NCBI GenBank assembly: GCA_016711295.1 | Contig: JADJTE010000002.1 | Span: 558,001-622,000 of the forward strand | Length of the DNA stretch: 64,000 nucleotides | Reading direction: 5' to 3' | Source of the DNA: Sphingobacteriales bacterium | GTDB taxonomy: Bacteria; Bacteroidota; Bacteroidia; Chitinophagales; UBA2359 | Shown: piece by piece, positions 28,090 through 37,269 of the stretch | How positions within the stretch are numbered: position 1 is the first letter of the stretch | How the letters are laid out: each line of letters begins with the position of its first letter | Notes under the pieces: generated by a model | Told to the model about the DNA's origin: nothing | What the model saw: only the letters and a program-made list of their open reading frames with translations | Database searches by the model: none | Position numbers and translations under genes: made by a program

Positions 28090-28900
28090 GTGGCAGGATC
28101 TATTTTTTATAAAACCGCCGACGATTTGGCTTTAATGCGGCATAGCTGCGAGTTGGTCGGTAAAACCCACGGGATAGTGGCATCGTTCATACAACCTGGT
28201 GTTAGTACCAAGCGTTTAGACGAAATTGCCGAAGAATTTATTAGAGATAACAAAGCCATACCGTCGTTCAAGGGATACAAAGGCGACTACCCTGCGAGTT
28301 TGTGTATTTTCTGTCAACGAACAAATCGTACTATGGTATTCCGAATGACTACCAATTGCGCGAAGGAGATATAGTTTCGATAGATTGCGGCGTAGATGCC
28401 AATGGTTTTCACGGCGATTCGGCTTATACTTATTGCCTTGGCGAGCCTACCGAACAACAACGAAAACTGTTAAGCGTTACCAAACAATCGCTCTATAAAG
28501 GCTTAGAACAGGCTGTGGTAGGCAAACGCATCGGCGATATCGGATTCGCCATTCAGCAACATAGAGAGGACACGGATTTTCGGTAGTGCGCGAATTGATA
28601 GGGCACGGCGTAGGGCGCAATCTCCACGAAGCTCCCGAAGTGCCCAACTACGGCAAACGCGGGCAAGGTGTGAAATTGTTAGAAGGTTTGGTACTCGCCA
28701 TTGAGCCAATGATTAATATGGGCAAGCGCGATATTATTTGCTTAGACGATAAATGGACTATCATAACCAGCGACCGTAAACCCTCTGCACACTTCGAACA
28801 TACGGTAGTGGTGCGTAAAAATAAATCTGAAATATTAACTACATTTAAATTTATAGAAGAGGCGATAAAAAAGAACCAAGAATTAACCTATATTGACTAA
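28090..28900 (+). CDS. map: type I methionine aminopeptidase (three frameshifts)
   Basis: Removes the initiator methionine from nascent proteins. The likely start is GTG at 28090. Extra T residues near 28307-28310 and at 28332, and a missing G near 28568, break the frame. Reconstructed, the gene keeps all metal ligands: the two Asp in SIDCGVDANGFHGDSAY, His in LIGHGVGRNLHEAP, Glu in LVLAIEPMIN and Glu in FEHTVVV. Length is about 269 residues. The secY-map-infA order is typical. Confidence 0.92.
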
Positions 28901-28966
28901 AAAGTGCGATATTTGCAGCCCGAAATGGCATATTGCCCTTTTTACTCAATCAACCCGATATTTTTC

Positions 28967-29182
28967 ATGTCGAAAGACCTCATCAAACAAGACGGCATAG
29001 TGATGGAATCGCTTGGCAATGCCAAGTTCCGTATCCGCCTCGAAAATGGTCACGGAATTATCAGTCATATCGCAGGAAAGATGCGTATGCACTATATTAA
29101 AATATTGCCCGGAGACAAGGTCGCAGTCGAAATGTCGCCATACGACCTAACGAAGGGTAGAATTACTTATCGCTATAAATAA
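28967..29182 (+). CDS. infA: translation initiation factor IF-1
   Basis: 71 residues from MSKDLIKQDGIVMESLGNAK. The frame extends 21 codons upstream, but the family start is clearly this ATG. An S1/OB-fold protein that binds the 30S A site. HISGKMRMH-type core (here HIAGKMRMHYIKILPGDKV) and DLTKGRITYRYK are conserved. Confidence 0.96.
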   Translation: MSKDLIKQDGIVMESLGNAKFRIRLENGHGIISHIAGKMRMHYIKILPGDKVAVEMSPYDLTKGRITYRYK

Positions 29183-29201
29183 CGTTTAACGTCATATTCT
29201 A

Positions 29202-29318
29202 ATGAAAGTTCGAGCCTCCATCAAAAAAAGAAGTGCCGACTGCCGCATCGTTCGACGCAAAGGCAGGTTGTACGTGATTAACAAAAAAAATCCTAAATTT
29301 AAACAACGACAAGGATAA
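29202..29318 (+). CDS. rpmJ: 50S ribosomal protein L36, zinc-free form
   Basis: A 38-residue gene starting MKVRASIKKRSADCRIVRRK and ending NPKFKQRQG. Of the four zinc ligands of the classical form only one cysteine remains, so it is the zinc-independent type common in this phylum. It lies 19 bases after infA and 6 before rpsM. Confidence 0.95.
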   Translation: MKVRASIKKRSADCRIVRRKGRLYVINKKNPKFKQRQG

Positions 29319-29324
29319 TTCCCT

Positions 29325-29702
29325 ATGGCAAGGATAGCAGGTATTGACTTACCCAAATACAAAAAAGGCTCTATTGGCTTGACCTATATTTACGGTATCG
29401 GTAAAACCCGCGCTGCGGAAATATTGGCAAAGGCGGCGATAGACCCAGACAAAAAGGTCAAGGATTGGTCGGACGAAGAAATCACACAACTTCGTGTAGT
29501 ATTAGCCGATTATACCCTTGAAGGCGAACTTCGGTCGGAAGTGAACCTCAACATCAAACGCTTGATGGACATAGGTTGCTATCGCGGAATTCGCCACCGC
29601 AAAGGGCTTCCTTTGCGCGGACAACGCACTCGTACTAATGCGCGTACTCGTAAAGGCAGGAAAAAAACAGTTGCCGGAAAGAAAAAAGCACCCAAAAAAT
29701 AA
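29325..29702 (+). CDS. rpsM: 30S ribosomal protein S13
   Basis: 125 residues starting MARIAGIDLPKYKKGSIGLT. S13 contacts P-site tRNA and bridges to the 50S. Signatures are YIYGIGKTRAAEILAKA and GCYRGIRHRKGLPLRGQRTR followed by a basic tail. Intact. A 134-base gap without a gene precedes rpsK. Confidence 0.97.
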   Translation: MARIAGIDLPKYKKGSIGLTYIYGIGKTRAAEILAKAAIDPDKKVKDWSDEEITQLRVVLADYTLEGELRSEVNLNIKRLMDIGCYRGIRHRKGLPLRGQRTRTNARTRKGRKKTVAGKKKAPKK

Positions 29703-29836
29703 TCAACACTTGGCTATTCACTATGGGCAATGGTCTGTATCGAGCAATATTGCCGATACCCGCCGTTTTGCGGTGTGCTTCATAGTTGTATTAGCTAGTT
29801 AATCATCAATCATACAATTTGTTTGGCTCATAACTC

Positions 29837-30229
29837 ATGGCAAAAGCTAGAAAAAAAGTCGTCAAAAAAAGGGTAGTCAAAGTAGATGCAGACGGACGCG
29901 CCTACATCCAAGCTACATTTAATAACATTATCATTTCGTTTACGAATGCTGCGGGACAAGTTATCTCGTGGTCGTCGGCGGGTAAAGGCGGGTTCAGAAG
30001 CTCTAAAAAAAATACACCTTACGCTGCGCAAGTAGCCGCCGCTGATGCCGCCAAAGTAGCGTCAGAAGCGGGCTTGAAAAGAGTAGAGGTATATGTCAAA
30101 GGACCTGGTGCTGGACGCGAGTCTGCCATCCGTACTATTTCCACTTCGGGCATCGAAGTAATGATGATTCGCGATGTGACCCCCTTGCCGCACAACGGTT
30201 GCCGCCCTCCCAAACGCAGGAGAGTATAG
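29837..30229 (+). CDS. rpsK: 30S ribosomal protein S11
   Basis: 130 residues starting MAKARKKVVKKRVVKVDADG. S11 lies on the 30S platform. It holds ATFNNIIISFTNAAGQVISW and the C-terminal DVTPLPHNGCRPPKRRRV. Intact; a 130-base gap without a gene precedes rpsD. Confidence 0.97.
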   Translation: MAKARKKVVKKRVVKVDADGRAYIQATFNNIIISFTNAAGQVISWSSAGKGGFRSSKKNTPYAAQVAAADAAKVASEAGLKRVEVYVKGPGAGRESAIRTISTSGIEVMMIRDVTPLPHNGCRPPKRRRV

Positions 30230-30359
30230 GTTTGGGCAGACCTCAGTTGCTTGCATAGGCACAGTATACCCTCTCAAAAAAGCCGTATGGACGATGTGTT
30301 CTTTCAGTGCTTTACCGTATTACATTTAATCAAATTTACCAACATACCTATTTCCCACT

Positions 30360-30965
30360 ATGGCAAGATATAGAGGTCCGGAGACAAAAATCGCACGAAA
30401 ATTCGGCGAAGCCATTTTTGGCTACGACAAGGCGTTCGATAAGAAAAATTATCCTCCGGGACAGCACGGCTTGATGAAAAAAAGAAAGCAACAAAAAGAG
30501 TACGGCTTGCAGTTGCAAGAGAAGCAAAAAGCCAAATATACTTACGGTGTATTGGAGCGCCAGTTCCGCAACTTGTTTGAGAAAGCAAGCCGCAAAGAAG
30601 GCGTTACGGGTGCTGTATTGTTACAAATGTTAGAATCGCGATTAGATAATGTCGTATTCCGCTTAGGTTTGTCGCCCTCGCGCCGCGCTGCTCGCCAATT
30701 GGTGTCGCACGGTCACATATTGGTGAACGGTAAGCCCGTCAATATCCCATCATATCTGATGCACGCTGGCGATAAAGTAACGCTACGCGAAAAATCGAGA
30801 GATTTAGATATGGTGAAAGAAAGTTTGGCTGGGAAAGGCAAACCCTATGCTTGGCTCGATTGGAATATGAGCAGCATGGAAGGTACTTATATCGCAGTGC
30901 CTGAACGCGAACAAATACCAGAGAATATCAAAGAGCAACTTATCGTTGAGTTGTACTCTAAGTAA
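30360..30965 (+). CDS. rpsD: 30S ribosomal protein S4
   Basis: 201 residues starting MARYRGPETKIARKFGEAIF. S4 nucleates 30S assembly and is the usual translational repressor of the alpha operon. The S4 domain is LESRLDNVVFRLGLSPSRRA followed by ARQLVSHGHILVNGKPVNIP. Intact. Confidence 0.97.
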   Translation: MARYRGPETKIARKFGEAIFGYDKAFDKKNYPPGQHGLMKKRKQQKEYGLQLQEKQKAKYTYGVLERQFRNLFEKASRKEGVTGAVLLQMLESRLDNVVFRLGLSPSRRAARQLVSHGHILVNGKPVNIPSYLMHAGDKVTLREKSRDLDMVKESLAGKGKPYAWLDWNMSSMEGTYIAVPEREQIPENIKEQLIVELYSK

Positions 30966-31016
30966 TAGCAATGCTTAGACGTTTTTTTTAAAAATTTGAC
31001 CAATCAAAAACCATAT

Positions 31017-32009
31017 ATGGCAGTTCTTTCGTTTCAAAAACCTGAAAAAATTTTAGCACACAAAACAACCGATTTTGAAGGGACTTTTGAATTTCGTCCT
31101 TTAGAACCTGGTTTTGGCGTTACGGTAGGTAATGCTATCAGAAGAGTTTTGCTGTCTTCTTTGGAGGGTTATGCCATCACTGCTATCAAAATAGGCGGTG
31201 TAGAGCACGAATTTTCGACAGTGAAAGGTGTCTTAGAAGATGTAACCGAAATTATCCTCAATTTGAAACAAGTGCGTTTCAGAAAGGTAGTAAAAGACGA
31301 CGAGTTAGTAAGCGAAAAAATTTATGTATCTATTCGCAACGCCGAGTGTTTTTATGCGGGCGATATAGAGAAACATACCTCTTCATTTAAGATTACCAAC
31401 CCCAATTTGGTTATCTGCAATATGGAGTCTTCAGTCAATTTGGATATTGAGCTAACCATTCAAAAGGGTAGGGGATACGTACCTGCCGACGAAAATAAAC
31501 CGAAGGAATACGGCATTATTCCGGTAGATGCTATTTATACGCCTATCAAAAACGTAAGATATACTATCGAAAATACGCGTGTTGAGCAAAAAACCGACTA
31601 TGAAAAATTAGTGGTCGAAATCAAAACCGATGGCACTATTCACCCCGAAGATGCCATCAAAGAGGCGGCTCGTATTCTGATTCAACACTTAATGCTCATT
31701 TCGGACGAAAATATTACTTTCGATTCGAGAATGACAGAAGAAGATGATGTAGTTGATGAGCATATCTTACACATGCGCAAACTGCTCAAAACTCCTTTGG
31801 AAGATTTAGATTTGTCGGTTCGTGCCTACAACTGCCTTAAAGCCGCCAAGATTAATAATTTATCTGAATTAGTGCAATATGATACTAATGCCTTGATTAA
31901 ATTCCGCAACTTCGGTAAAAAATCTTTGATGGAAATCGAAGAATTGATTGTCGAAAAAGGCTTGCATTTTGGTATGGACTTGTCTAAGTACAAATTAGAA
32001 GAGGATTAA
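31017..32009 (+). CDS. rpoA: RNA polymerase alpha subunit
   Basis: 330 residues from MAVLSFQKPEKILAHKTTDF; a TTG start seven codons upstream is possible but not family-like. The N-terminal domain dimerises and assembles beta/beta' (RPLEPGFGVTVGNAIRRVLL). The C-terminal domain (about residues 255-320) has the DNA- and activator-binding helix-hairpin-helix region with YNCLKAAKINNLSELV and FGKKSLMEIEELI. Intact. Confidence 0.97.
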   Translation: MAVLSFQKPEKILAHKTTDFEGTFEFRPLEPGFGVTVGNAIRRVLLSSLEGYAITAIKIGGVEHEFSTVKGVLEDVTEIILNLKQVRFRKVVKDDELVSEKIYVSIRNAECFYAGDIEKHTSSFKITNPNLVICNMESSVNLDIELTIQKGRGYVPADENKPKEYGIIPVDAIYTPIKNVRYTIENTRVEQKTDYEKLVVEIKTDGTIHPEDAIKEAARILIQHLMLISDENITFDSRMTEEDDVVDEHILHMRKLLKTPLEDLDLSVRAYNCLKAAKINNLSELVQYDTNALIKFRNFGKKSLMEIEELIVEKGLHFGMDLSKYKLEED

Positions 32010-32152
32010 TTATCAGCGCATCATTATTTGCTATCTATTCTAAACCCTATAGGCTTTAAAACCCATGAGGTTTGATTTTGAATAATAATCAAAACAAATT
32101 ATCAGCCCCACATTATCCCATAACAACCACTTTATAAGATATATACTTCATC

Positions 32153-32653
32153 ATGAGGCACGGTAAAAAAGTAAATCATTTAGGCAGGACCTCTGCCCAC
32201 CGCGAGGCGATGTTGTCTAATATGGCAAGTTCATTGTTCTTACACAAAAGAGTGGCTACGACCTTAGCAAAAGCAAAAGCCTTGCGCCCGTATGTAGAGC
32301 ATCTTATCACTAAATCGAAATTGAATACGACGCACTCGCGCCGTACTGTGTTTAGCTATTTGCAAAACAAATTTGCCGTCAAAGCCTTATTCGACGAAAT
32401 TTCTCCGGCTATTATAAACCGCCCAGGAGGCTATACACGCATCTTAAAAACGGGATTTCGCTACGGCGACGGAGCAGAAACGTGTTTTATCGAATTGGTA
32501 GACTTCCCCGTATGGATGGCTCCCGTAGAGGTTGACGACGTTGATAGCGAAGCAGTAGTAAGTGCGGAAATAGGCAAAAAACGCCGCACGCGCCGTGGTG
32601 GTGCTAAGAAAAAAGCCGATGCAGAGACCGAAAGCGTAGCAGTAGCCGAATAG
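32153..32653 (+). CDS. rplQ: 50S ribosomal protein L17
   Basis: 166 residues starting MRHGKKVNHLGRTSAHREAM. It lies by the tunnel exit. NRPGGYTRILKTGFRYGDGA is the family signature. The C-terminal 45 residues form an Ala/Glu/Lys-rich extension beyond E. coli L17. It is the last gene of the ribosomal block and is followed by a terminator hairpin. Confidence 0.97.
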   Translation: MRHGKKVNHLGRTSAHREAMLSNMASSLFLHKRVATTLAKAKALRPYVEHLITKSKLNTTHSRRTVFSYLQNKFAVKALFDEISPAIINRPGGYTRILKTGFRYGDGAETCFIELVDFPVWMAPVEVDDVDSEAVVSAEIGKKRRTRRGGAKKKADAETESVAVAE

Positions 32654-32698
32654 CAAGAAATTTCTCTTGCATGGAGCTATTATTGCCACATCCTCAAT

Positions 32699-32742
32699 AA
32701 ATGCCACGAGCGGACTATGCCTACAGTCTGCTCGTGGCATTT
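32699..32742 (+). terminator. hairpin ending the ribosomal block
   Basis: AAATGCCACGAGC..GACT pairs with AGTC.GCTCGTGGCATTT, a stem of about 16-18 base pairs with one mismatch. Only a short T stretch follows. It lies between rplQ and the convergent transporter gene and probably serves both. Confidence 0.7.
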
Positions 32743-32876
32743 AATAGTTACTCATACTGGACAAGCCTGCTGGACAGCGCGAGGCGATAGCTTTGTGCGC
32801 GTGCCTTGTTGTTCATAGTGCTTGCGTTAGGAAAGATGCCATTTTTTCCATCTCGTTTGCCCGTTACTAATAAGGA

Positions 32877-34119
32877 CTATACTTGCTTTCGCGCTCCGTG
32901 TAGTTTGAACAGCAACCATGAGCCGACTAATAGAACTGCCGAAGCTAACAAGGGATAACGTGTATTGGTATGCGACAATATGCCGCCTAATAGGGGCGGG
33001 ATTGCTTGCCCCAAAGCTAACATCGATTGGTTGATGCCCAAGATTTTGCCTTGCTCGGTCTTATGGGCAGCCGACGATACGATGGCGGTGACATTGGGCG
33101 AGGTACAGCCGTGAAAAATGGCAATGAGTGGATTGAGGAGGTAGAACCAATGCGCCTGTGATGGCAATACTAACATGCCTATCATGGCTGCCATTAGCAA
33201 GAGCGATACGCCTACAACCTGAGCGGGCAGATAATGGTGGCTTAGGCGGCGCACAATAAAGGCTTGAGTCAGGACTAACCAAATGCCTACCCAACCATAG
33301 AGTAATCCTATGTCTTTTTCCTCAAAATTAAACCGCTCAATGAGATAGACAGCAAAAAATTGGGTGAAAAACGTAAAACCCAAAGATAATAGCAATACAG
33401 CACTAAATAGCGCGCGCAATTGTGGTAGCCGAAATGCCATAGCTACATTGCGCAGTCCCGTCAAAGGGCTGATAGCCGTAGCCCGCGACTGCGGCAGCGT
33501 TTCGAGAAAGTAGGCTTGTACTAAGGCGGTATTGAACAAAGTAACTATTGCCGTAAACCAAAAAGGCGTAGCGGCATTGAACCATGGCAGTATGTCGGGG
33601 TCAGCCAATATGCCGCCCAGCGTGGGACCAATGACAAAACCTACTCCGAATGCCGCACCCACCAAGCCAAATTTGCGGGTTTTAGACCCTTCGTCACTCA
33701 CATCTGATATAGACGACTGAATGATAGCAATATTGCCACCCATAAAACCAGGTAGCAAGCGACTGAAGAATAATAAAGGCAGATTTTTACTCCAAATAGC
33801 TATGGCAAACAAGAAATAGCCCAAAGCTGTGCCCAATAACGATGCCATTAGTACAGGCTTGCGCCCATAACGGTCGGATAATGCGCCTAAGATAGGAGCA
33901 CCAAAAAAACTGCATGATCGGATAGCAGGCAATGAGCGAACTATATAATACGGCGCGGTAAAAAGGGCTTATATCGGGCGACAACAAACCCGCACTATTG
34001 CTGATGATAAGCGGCGGAATGACGGGTATGATGATACCTACGCCGAGCATATCTATCAAAACGGTTAAAAATATAGGTATCAGGGGATTGTTGCTGAACC
34101 GCGTAGGGATAGAGGGCAT
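32877..34119 (-). CDS. MFS transporter (frameshifted)
   Basis: A 12-helix major facilitator, about 413 residues once an extra T is removed (A run at 33903-33909 on the plus strand). The start MPSIPTRFSNNPLIPIFLTV leads into helix 1. The loop 2-3 signature follows the frameshift as GALSDRYGRKPVLMASLLGT. It resembles TetA/multidrug-type H+ antiporters (DHA1 family); the substrate is unknown. A -7 box lies about 105 bases upstream, back to back with the pdhA promoter. Confidence 0.82.
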
Positions 34120-34223
34120 TGGAACAATATAATGCTAACTAAGGATAAAAAATGCAATGGATACGGAAAGTTGGGAAGGGGTACAAAAGTGCAAAAAAAT
34201 GGCGTGGATGGGCAATAAATGTG

Positions 34224-34231
34224 CAAAGATA
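34224..34231 (-). promoter_or_regulatory. -7 box for the MFS gene
   Basis: Reads TATCTTTG on the minus strand; a TTG (plus-strand CAA at 34255-34257) lies 23 bases upstream. It is divergent from the pdhA promoter. Confidence 0.5.
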
Positions 34232-34303
34232 GCTCGCGTACTCTGCCTATTTATCAATGACTACAAGAAATTAAAGTGCAGTGCAAAAAATGAACGACAA
34301 ATA

Positions 34304-34336
34304 TTGCCAAAATAACGCAAAAACTTCCTATCTTTG
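34304..34336 (+). promoter_or_regulatory. promoter of pdhA
   Basis: TTG at 34304-34306, 22 bases, then TATCTTTG at 34329-34336, with the pdhA ATG 21 bases further on. This matches the Bacteroidota promoter pattern with a slightly long spacer and implies a short leader. Confidence 0.6.
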
Positions 34337-34357
34337 CCCGCCCATTCGTATAGCTAT

Positions 34358-35382
34358 ATGGCAAAACAAAAGAACAAACAGCTACCGCTGCCGCCCCTAT
34401 TTTCGACCAAACAACCTATTTGTATTGGTACGAACTGATGCTATTATTGCGTCGATTTGAAGAACGCGCAGGTGTTTTGTATGGCGAACGCAAAATACGC
34501 GGATTTTGTCACCTTTATATAGGGCAAGAAGCCGTAGCCGCAGGTATAGCCACCGCTACACGCAAAACAGACCCTCTCATTACTGCCTACCGCGACCACG
34601 CTTTAGCCATCGCCAAAGGTATGAGCCCTGAAAGTTGTATGGCAGAACTATACGGCAAAGCCACGGGTTGTAGCAAAGGCAAAGGCGGCTCGATGCACTT
34701 CTTTTCCAAAGAACACTATTTCTTTGGTGGGCACGGCATCGTAGGAGCGCAAATACCACTCGGAGCGGGCATTGCCTTTGCCGAGCAATACAAAGGAACA
34801 GACAATGTTTGTGTAACAATGTTTGGCGATGGTGCCGCCCGACAAGGCGCGCTGCACGAAACATTTAATTTGGCAACCTTGTGGAAATTACCCGTCATTT
34901 TTATTTGTGAAAATAACCAATACGCGATGGGCACCTCTGTCGAACGCTCGGCTGCCGAAAACGATATCTACAAATTAGGGCTTGCCTATAATATGCCCTC
35001 ATTTATCGTAGACGGTATGCACTGCGAAACGGTGCACCAAGCTATATACGAAGCAGCAGAACGCGCCCGACGCGGTGAAGGACCAACATTTTTAGAAATT
35101 AAAACCTACCGCTATGTAGGGCACTCTATGTCAGACCCCGCCAAATATCGAACCAAAGAAGAAGTAGCACACTATAAAACCCTTGACCCCATCAACACAA
35201 CCGAAAAAAAATTGTTGGAGTACGGCTTTGCTACCGAAACCGATATAGAAGCCATCAAAGAGCGCGTTAAGCAGCGCGTCAAAGATAGTGTCGATTTTGC
35301 CGAAAACTCGCCCTATCCCGATGACAGCGAATTGTTTACCGACGTATACCTACAACCCGACTATCCATTTATTACCGACTAA
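34358..35382 (+). CDS. pdhA: pyruvate dehydrogenase E1 alpha subunit (frameshift near start)
   Basis: E1 alpha performs TPP-dependent decarboxylation of pyruvate in the dehydrogenase complex. The TPP/Mg motif is FGDGAARQGALHETFNLATL with ENNQYAMGT, and KGKGGSMHFF and GHGIVGAQIPLGAG precede it. The phosphorylation-loop region is YRYVGHSMSDPAKYR. The ATG at 34358 is out of frame by one missing A in the run at 34363-34366; restoring it gives MAKTKEQTATAAAPIFDQTT and about 341 residues. The beta subunit is not adjacent. The closely related branched-chain E1 alpha is the main alternative. Confidence 0.88.
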
Positions 35383-35397
35383 TCATACCATACTATA

Positions 35398-36144
35398 ATG
35401 GCAAAGCCTAAATTATTTAACCGTGCTGCAACGACCGAGCAGCAGCAACCTAATGTCGAAGAGACCGATACCCCGTTTATCAAGGAAGAAGTGGTCATAG
35501 ATTCGTATCATAAAGTTGAACATTTCGTCGAAGCCAACCGCCCCAAAATACTCATTGCCTTGGGACTTATCGTGCTGGGTTTTATTGGCTATTTTGCCTA
35601 CAAGAGTTTTTACTTGCCCGGACAAGAGCGCGAAGCCCAAGCCGCAATGTTTATGGCGCAGAAAAAATTTGAAAATAACGACTTTGAAGCCGCACTCAAC
35701 GGCGATGGTACTAACCAAGGATTTGCCGAAATCATCGATTCTTATGGCGGTTCGACCAAAGCGGTCAATTTGGCTTATTATTATGCAGGCGTATGTGCCC
35801 TGAACAAAGGCGAATTTCAAAAAGCTATTGACTATCTCAAACACTTTGACGGCGACGACGAAGTAGTGGGGTCTATGGCATTAGGGGCAATGGGTGATGC
35901 CTATACTGAATTGGGCAATATGGCAGAAGGCATCAACTACTATAAAAAAGCCGCTAACCACAGCCGCAACGAGTTTTCGGGACCTATGTTTTTGATGAAA
36001 GCAGGCATGGCTTCGGAAAGCAACGGCGATTTTGCCACTGCTAAAGGTTTGTACGAGCAAGTCAAACAATTATATCCCGAAAGCACCTATGCCCGCGATG
36101 CCGAAAAATACATCGCGCGTGCAGAAGCAAAATCGGGCAAATAA
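35398..36144 (+). CDS. TPR-containing membrane-anchored protein
   Basis: 248 residues. After a polar N-terminus (about 45 residues), one membrane helix (about 50-70, ILIALGLIVLGFIGYFAYKS) anchors a periplasmic region with tetratricopeptide repeats, for example AVNLAYYYAGVCALNKGEFQ and GDAYTELGNMAEGINYYKKA. The layout resembles YfgM-like proteins, which sit beside SecYEG and periplasmic chaperones, but that role is only inference here. It starts 15 bases after pdhA and may be co-transcribed. Confidence 0.8.
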   Translation: MAKPKLFNRAATTEQQQPNVEETDTPFIKEEVVIDSYHKVEHFVEANRPKILIALGLIVLGFIGYFAYKSFYLPGQEREAQAAMFMAQKKFENNDFEAALNGDGTNQGFAEIIDSYGGSTKAVNLAYYYAGVCALNKGEFQKAIDYLKHFDGDDEVVGSMALGAMGDAYTELGNMAEGINYYKKAANHSRNEFSGPMFLMKAGMASESNGDFATAKGLYEQVKQLYPESTYARDAEKYIARAEAKSGK

Positions 36145-36222
36145 GTCCTGCTTCATCATGCAAGCGTTTGCTTTGGGTTGTTGAAAATAGCCCATCATTG
36201 TCTCTAAATACTGTGCAACGCT

Positions 36223-36246
36223 GCGCTATGGATTTACCCATAGCGC
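36223..36246. terminator. hairpin between convergent genes
   Basis: GCGCTATGG and CCATAGCGC form a perfect 9-bp stem around a 6-base loop in the gap between the convergent TPR and YbbR genes. No T run is present, so strength is uncertain. Confidence 0.5.
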
Positions 36247-36268
36247 GGCGTGCTATTTGTGAGGGGGC

Positions 36269-37201
36269 TTATTCGATGATGATATATTCTGCCGTAGTGG
36301 GTTCGGCACGTAGGTTGCGAATGCCAGCGGGGGCTTTGGCTACTGCTATATCGATGCGGTTATTTTGGGCAATGTCATAGTTGGCAAAATCTGCTTTGAC
36401 CTCAAAATAGCTGCTGTCTATATCATTAAACGCGCCTGAAATGACCTGAAAATAGACCGTAGCTGTTCTTGGATATAAAAAAACTTGGGTCTTGGGTGGT
36501 AAGTTGGCAGTTTGTATGGCTACATCAATACTTTTTTCGGTATATTCTTCTATCTTTACCTGATAGTGCGTGCTGTTGGTTGATAGACTTACGCCATTTT
36601 GGGGAGTTTGCAAACGGATTTCGCCGCTTGTCGATTGGCTCATGTCGCGCATGACCAACGATTTGGTCTGCCAATATTTGAGCGTATCTATCAATACGGC
36701 TGCACCCGTCACGCTCACGCTGTCGGGCTGGGTAGCGCGTACTGATTGTAGCTCGAAATGGCTTGCTGTTTCGATGTCGGCACTTATTTTTATGGGTACT
36801 TTGCGCGTTATCCGGCGGTCGAAAGCCCAATGTATGGTATCGGGTTTGATGTCGGCAATTCGGATATCGTCGAACTGTGCCTCTATGCTACTGATGAGGT
36901 TGTCGGTAGCGGTTTGGTGGCTGCGGTTGGTATTTTTTAGGTAATCGATGGTGGCTTGGTTTTTTCTCCATTTTAGTTGCTTTATGAGGTCGATACCCAT
37001 ACCGCGCACGGTCAGGTGCAGGCGGTTGGGCAGCGGTATAGCAGGTGCGCTATCTTCGGGCAAGTTGAGATAGGTTACGGGAACAGCTACTTCGACCGTG
37101 TAGGTTTCGGTGAGCTTGTTGAGTAGCCACATAGACATAGCCACTAACAAGCAAAACAGAAAGGCAGTGCGGTCTTCGAGATGGAATATTTGGCGAAACA
37201 A
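36269..37201 (-). CDS. YbbR-like domain protein
   Basis: 310 residues. A membrane helix near the N-terminus (TAFLFCLLVAMSMWLLNKLT) is followed by YbbR-type repeats: PVTYLNLPEDSAP, then PDSVSVTGAAVLIDTLKYWQ. In Firmicutes, YbbR (CdaR) regulates the diadenylate cyclase CdaA; here no cyclase gene is adjacent, so such a role is not shown. Intact. It lies downstream of the large outer-membrane protein gene on the same strand. Confidence 0.8.
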   Translation of the reverse strand: MFRQIFHLEDRTAFLFCLLVAMSMWLLNKLTETYTVEVAVPVTYLNLPEDSAPAIPLPNRLHLTVRGMGIDLIKQLKWRKNQATIDYLKNTNRSHQTATDNLISSIEAQFDDIRIADIKPDTIHWAFDRRITRKVPIKISADIETASHFELQSVRATQPDSVSVTGAAVLIDTLKYWQTKSLVMRDMSQSTSGEIRLQTPQNGVSLSTNSTHYQVKIEEYTEKSIDVAIQTANLPPKTQVFLYPRTATVYFQVISGAFNDIDSSYFEVKADFANYDIAQNNRIDIAVAKAPAGIRNLRAEPTTAEYIIIE

Positions 37202-37269
37202 GGTGCGATGGGTGGTTTTTTCTGCTAAATTTTATATGGTATGATATAATCATATTGGTTGTTTTGTTG

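Noticed and set aside
17878..28900. Programmed ribosomal frameshifting in rplD, rplB, rpsS, rplV, secY and map
   Set aside because: No common slippery site or stimulatory structure is seen, shifts go in different directions, and these genes are not known to use frameshifting; sequence error is simpler.
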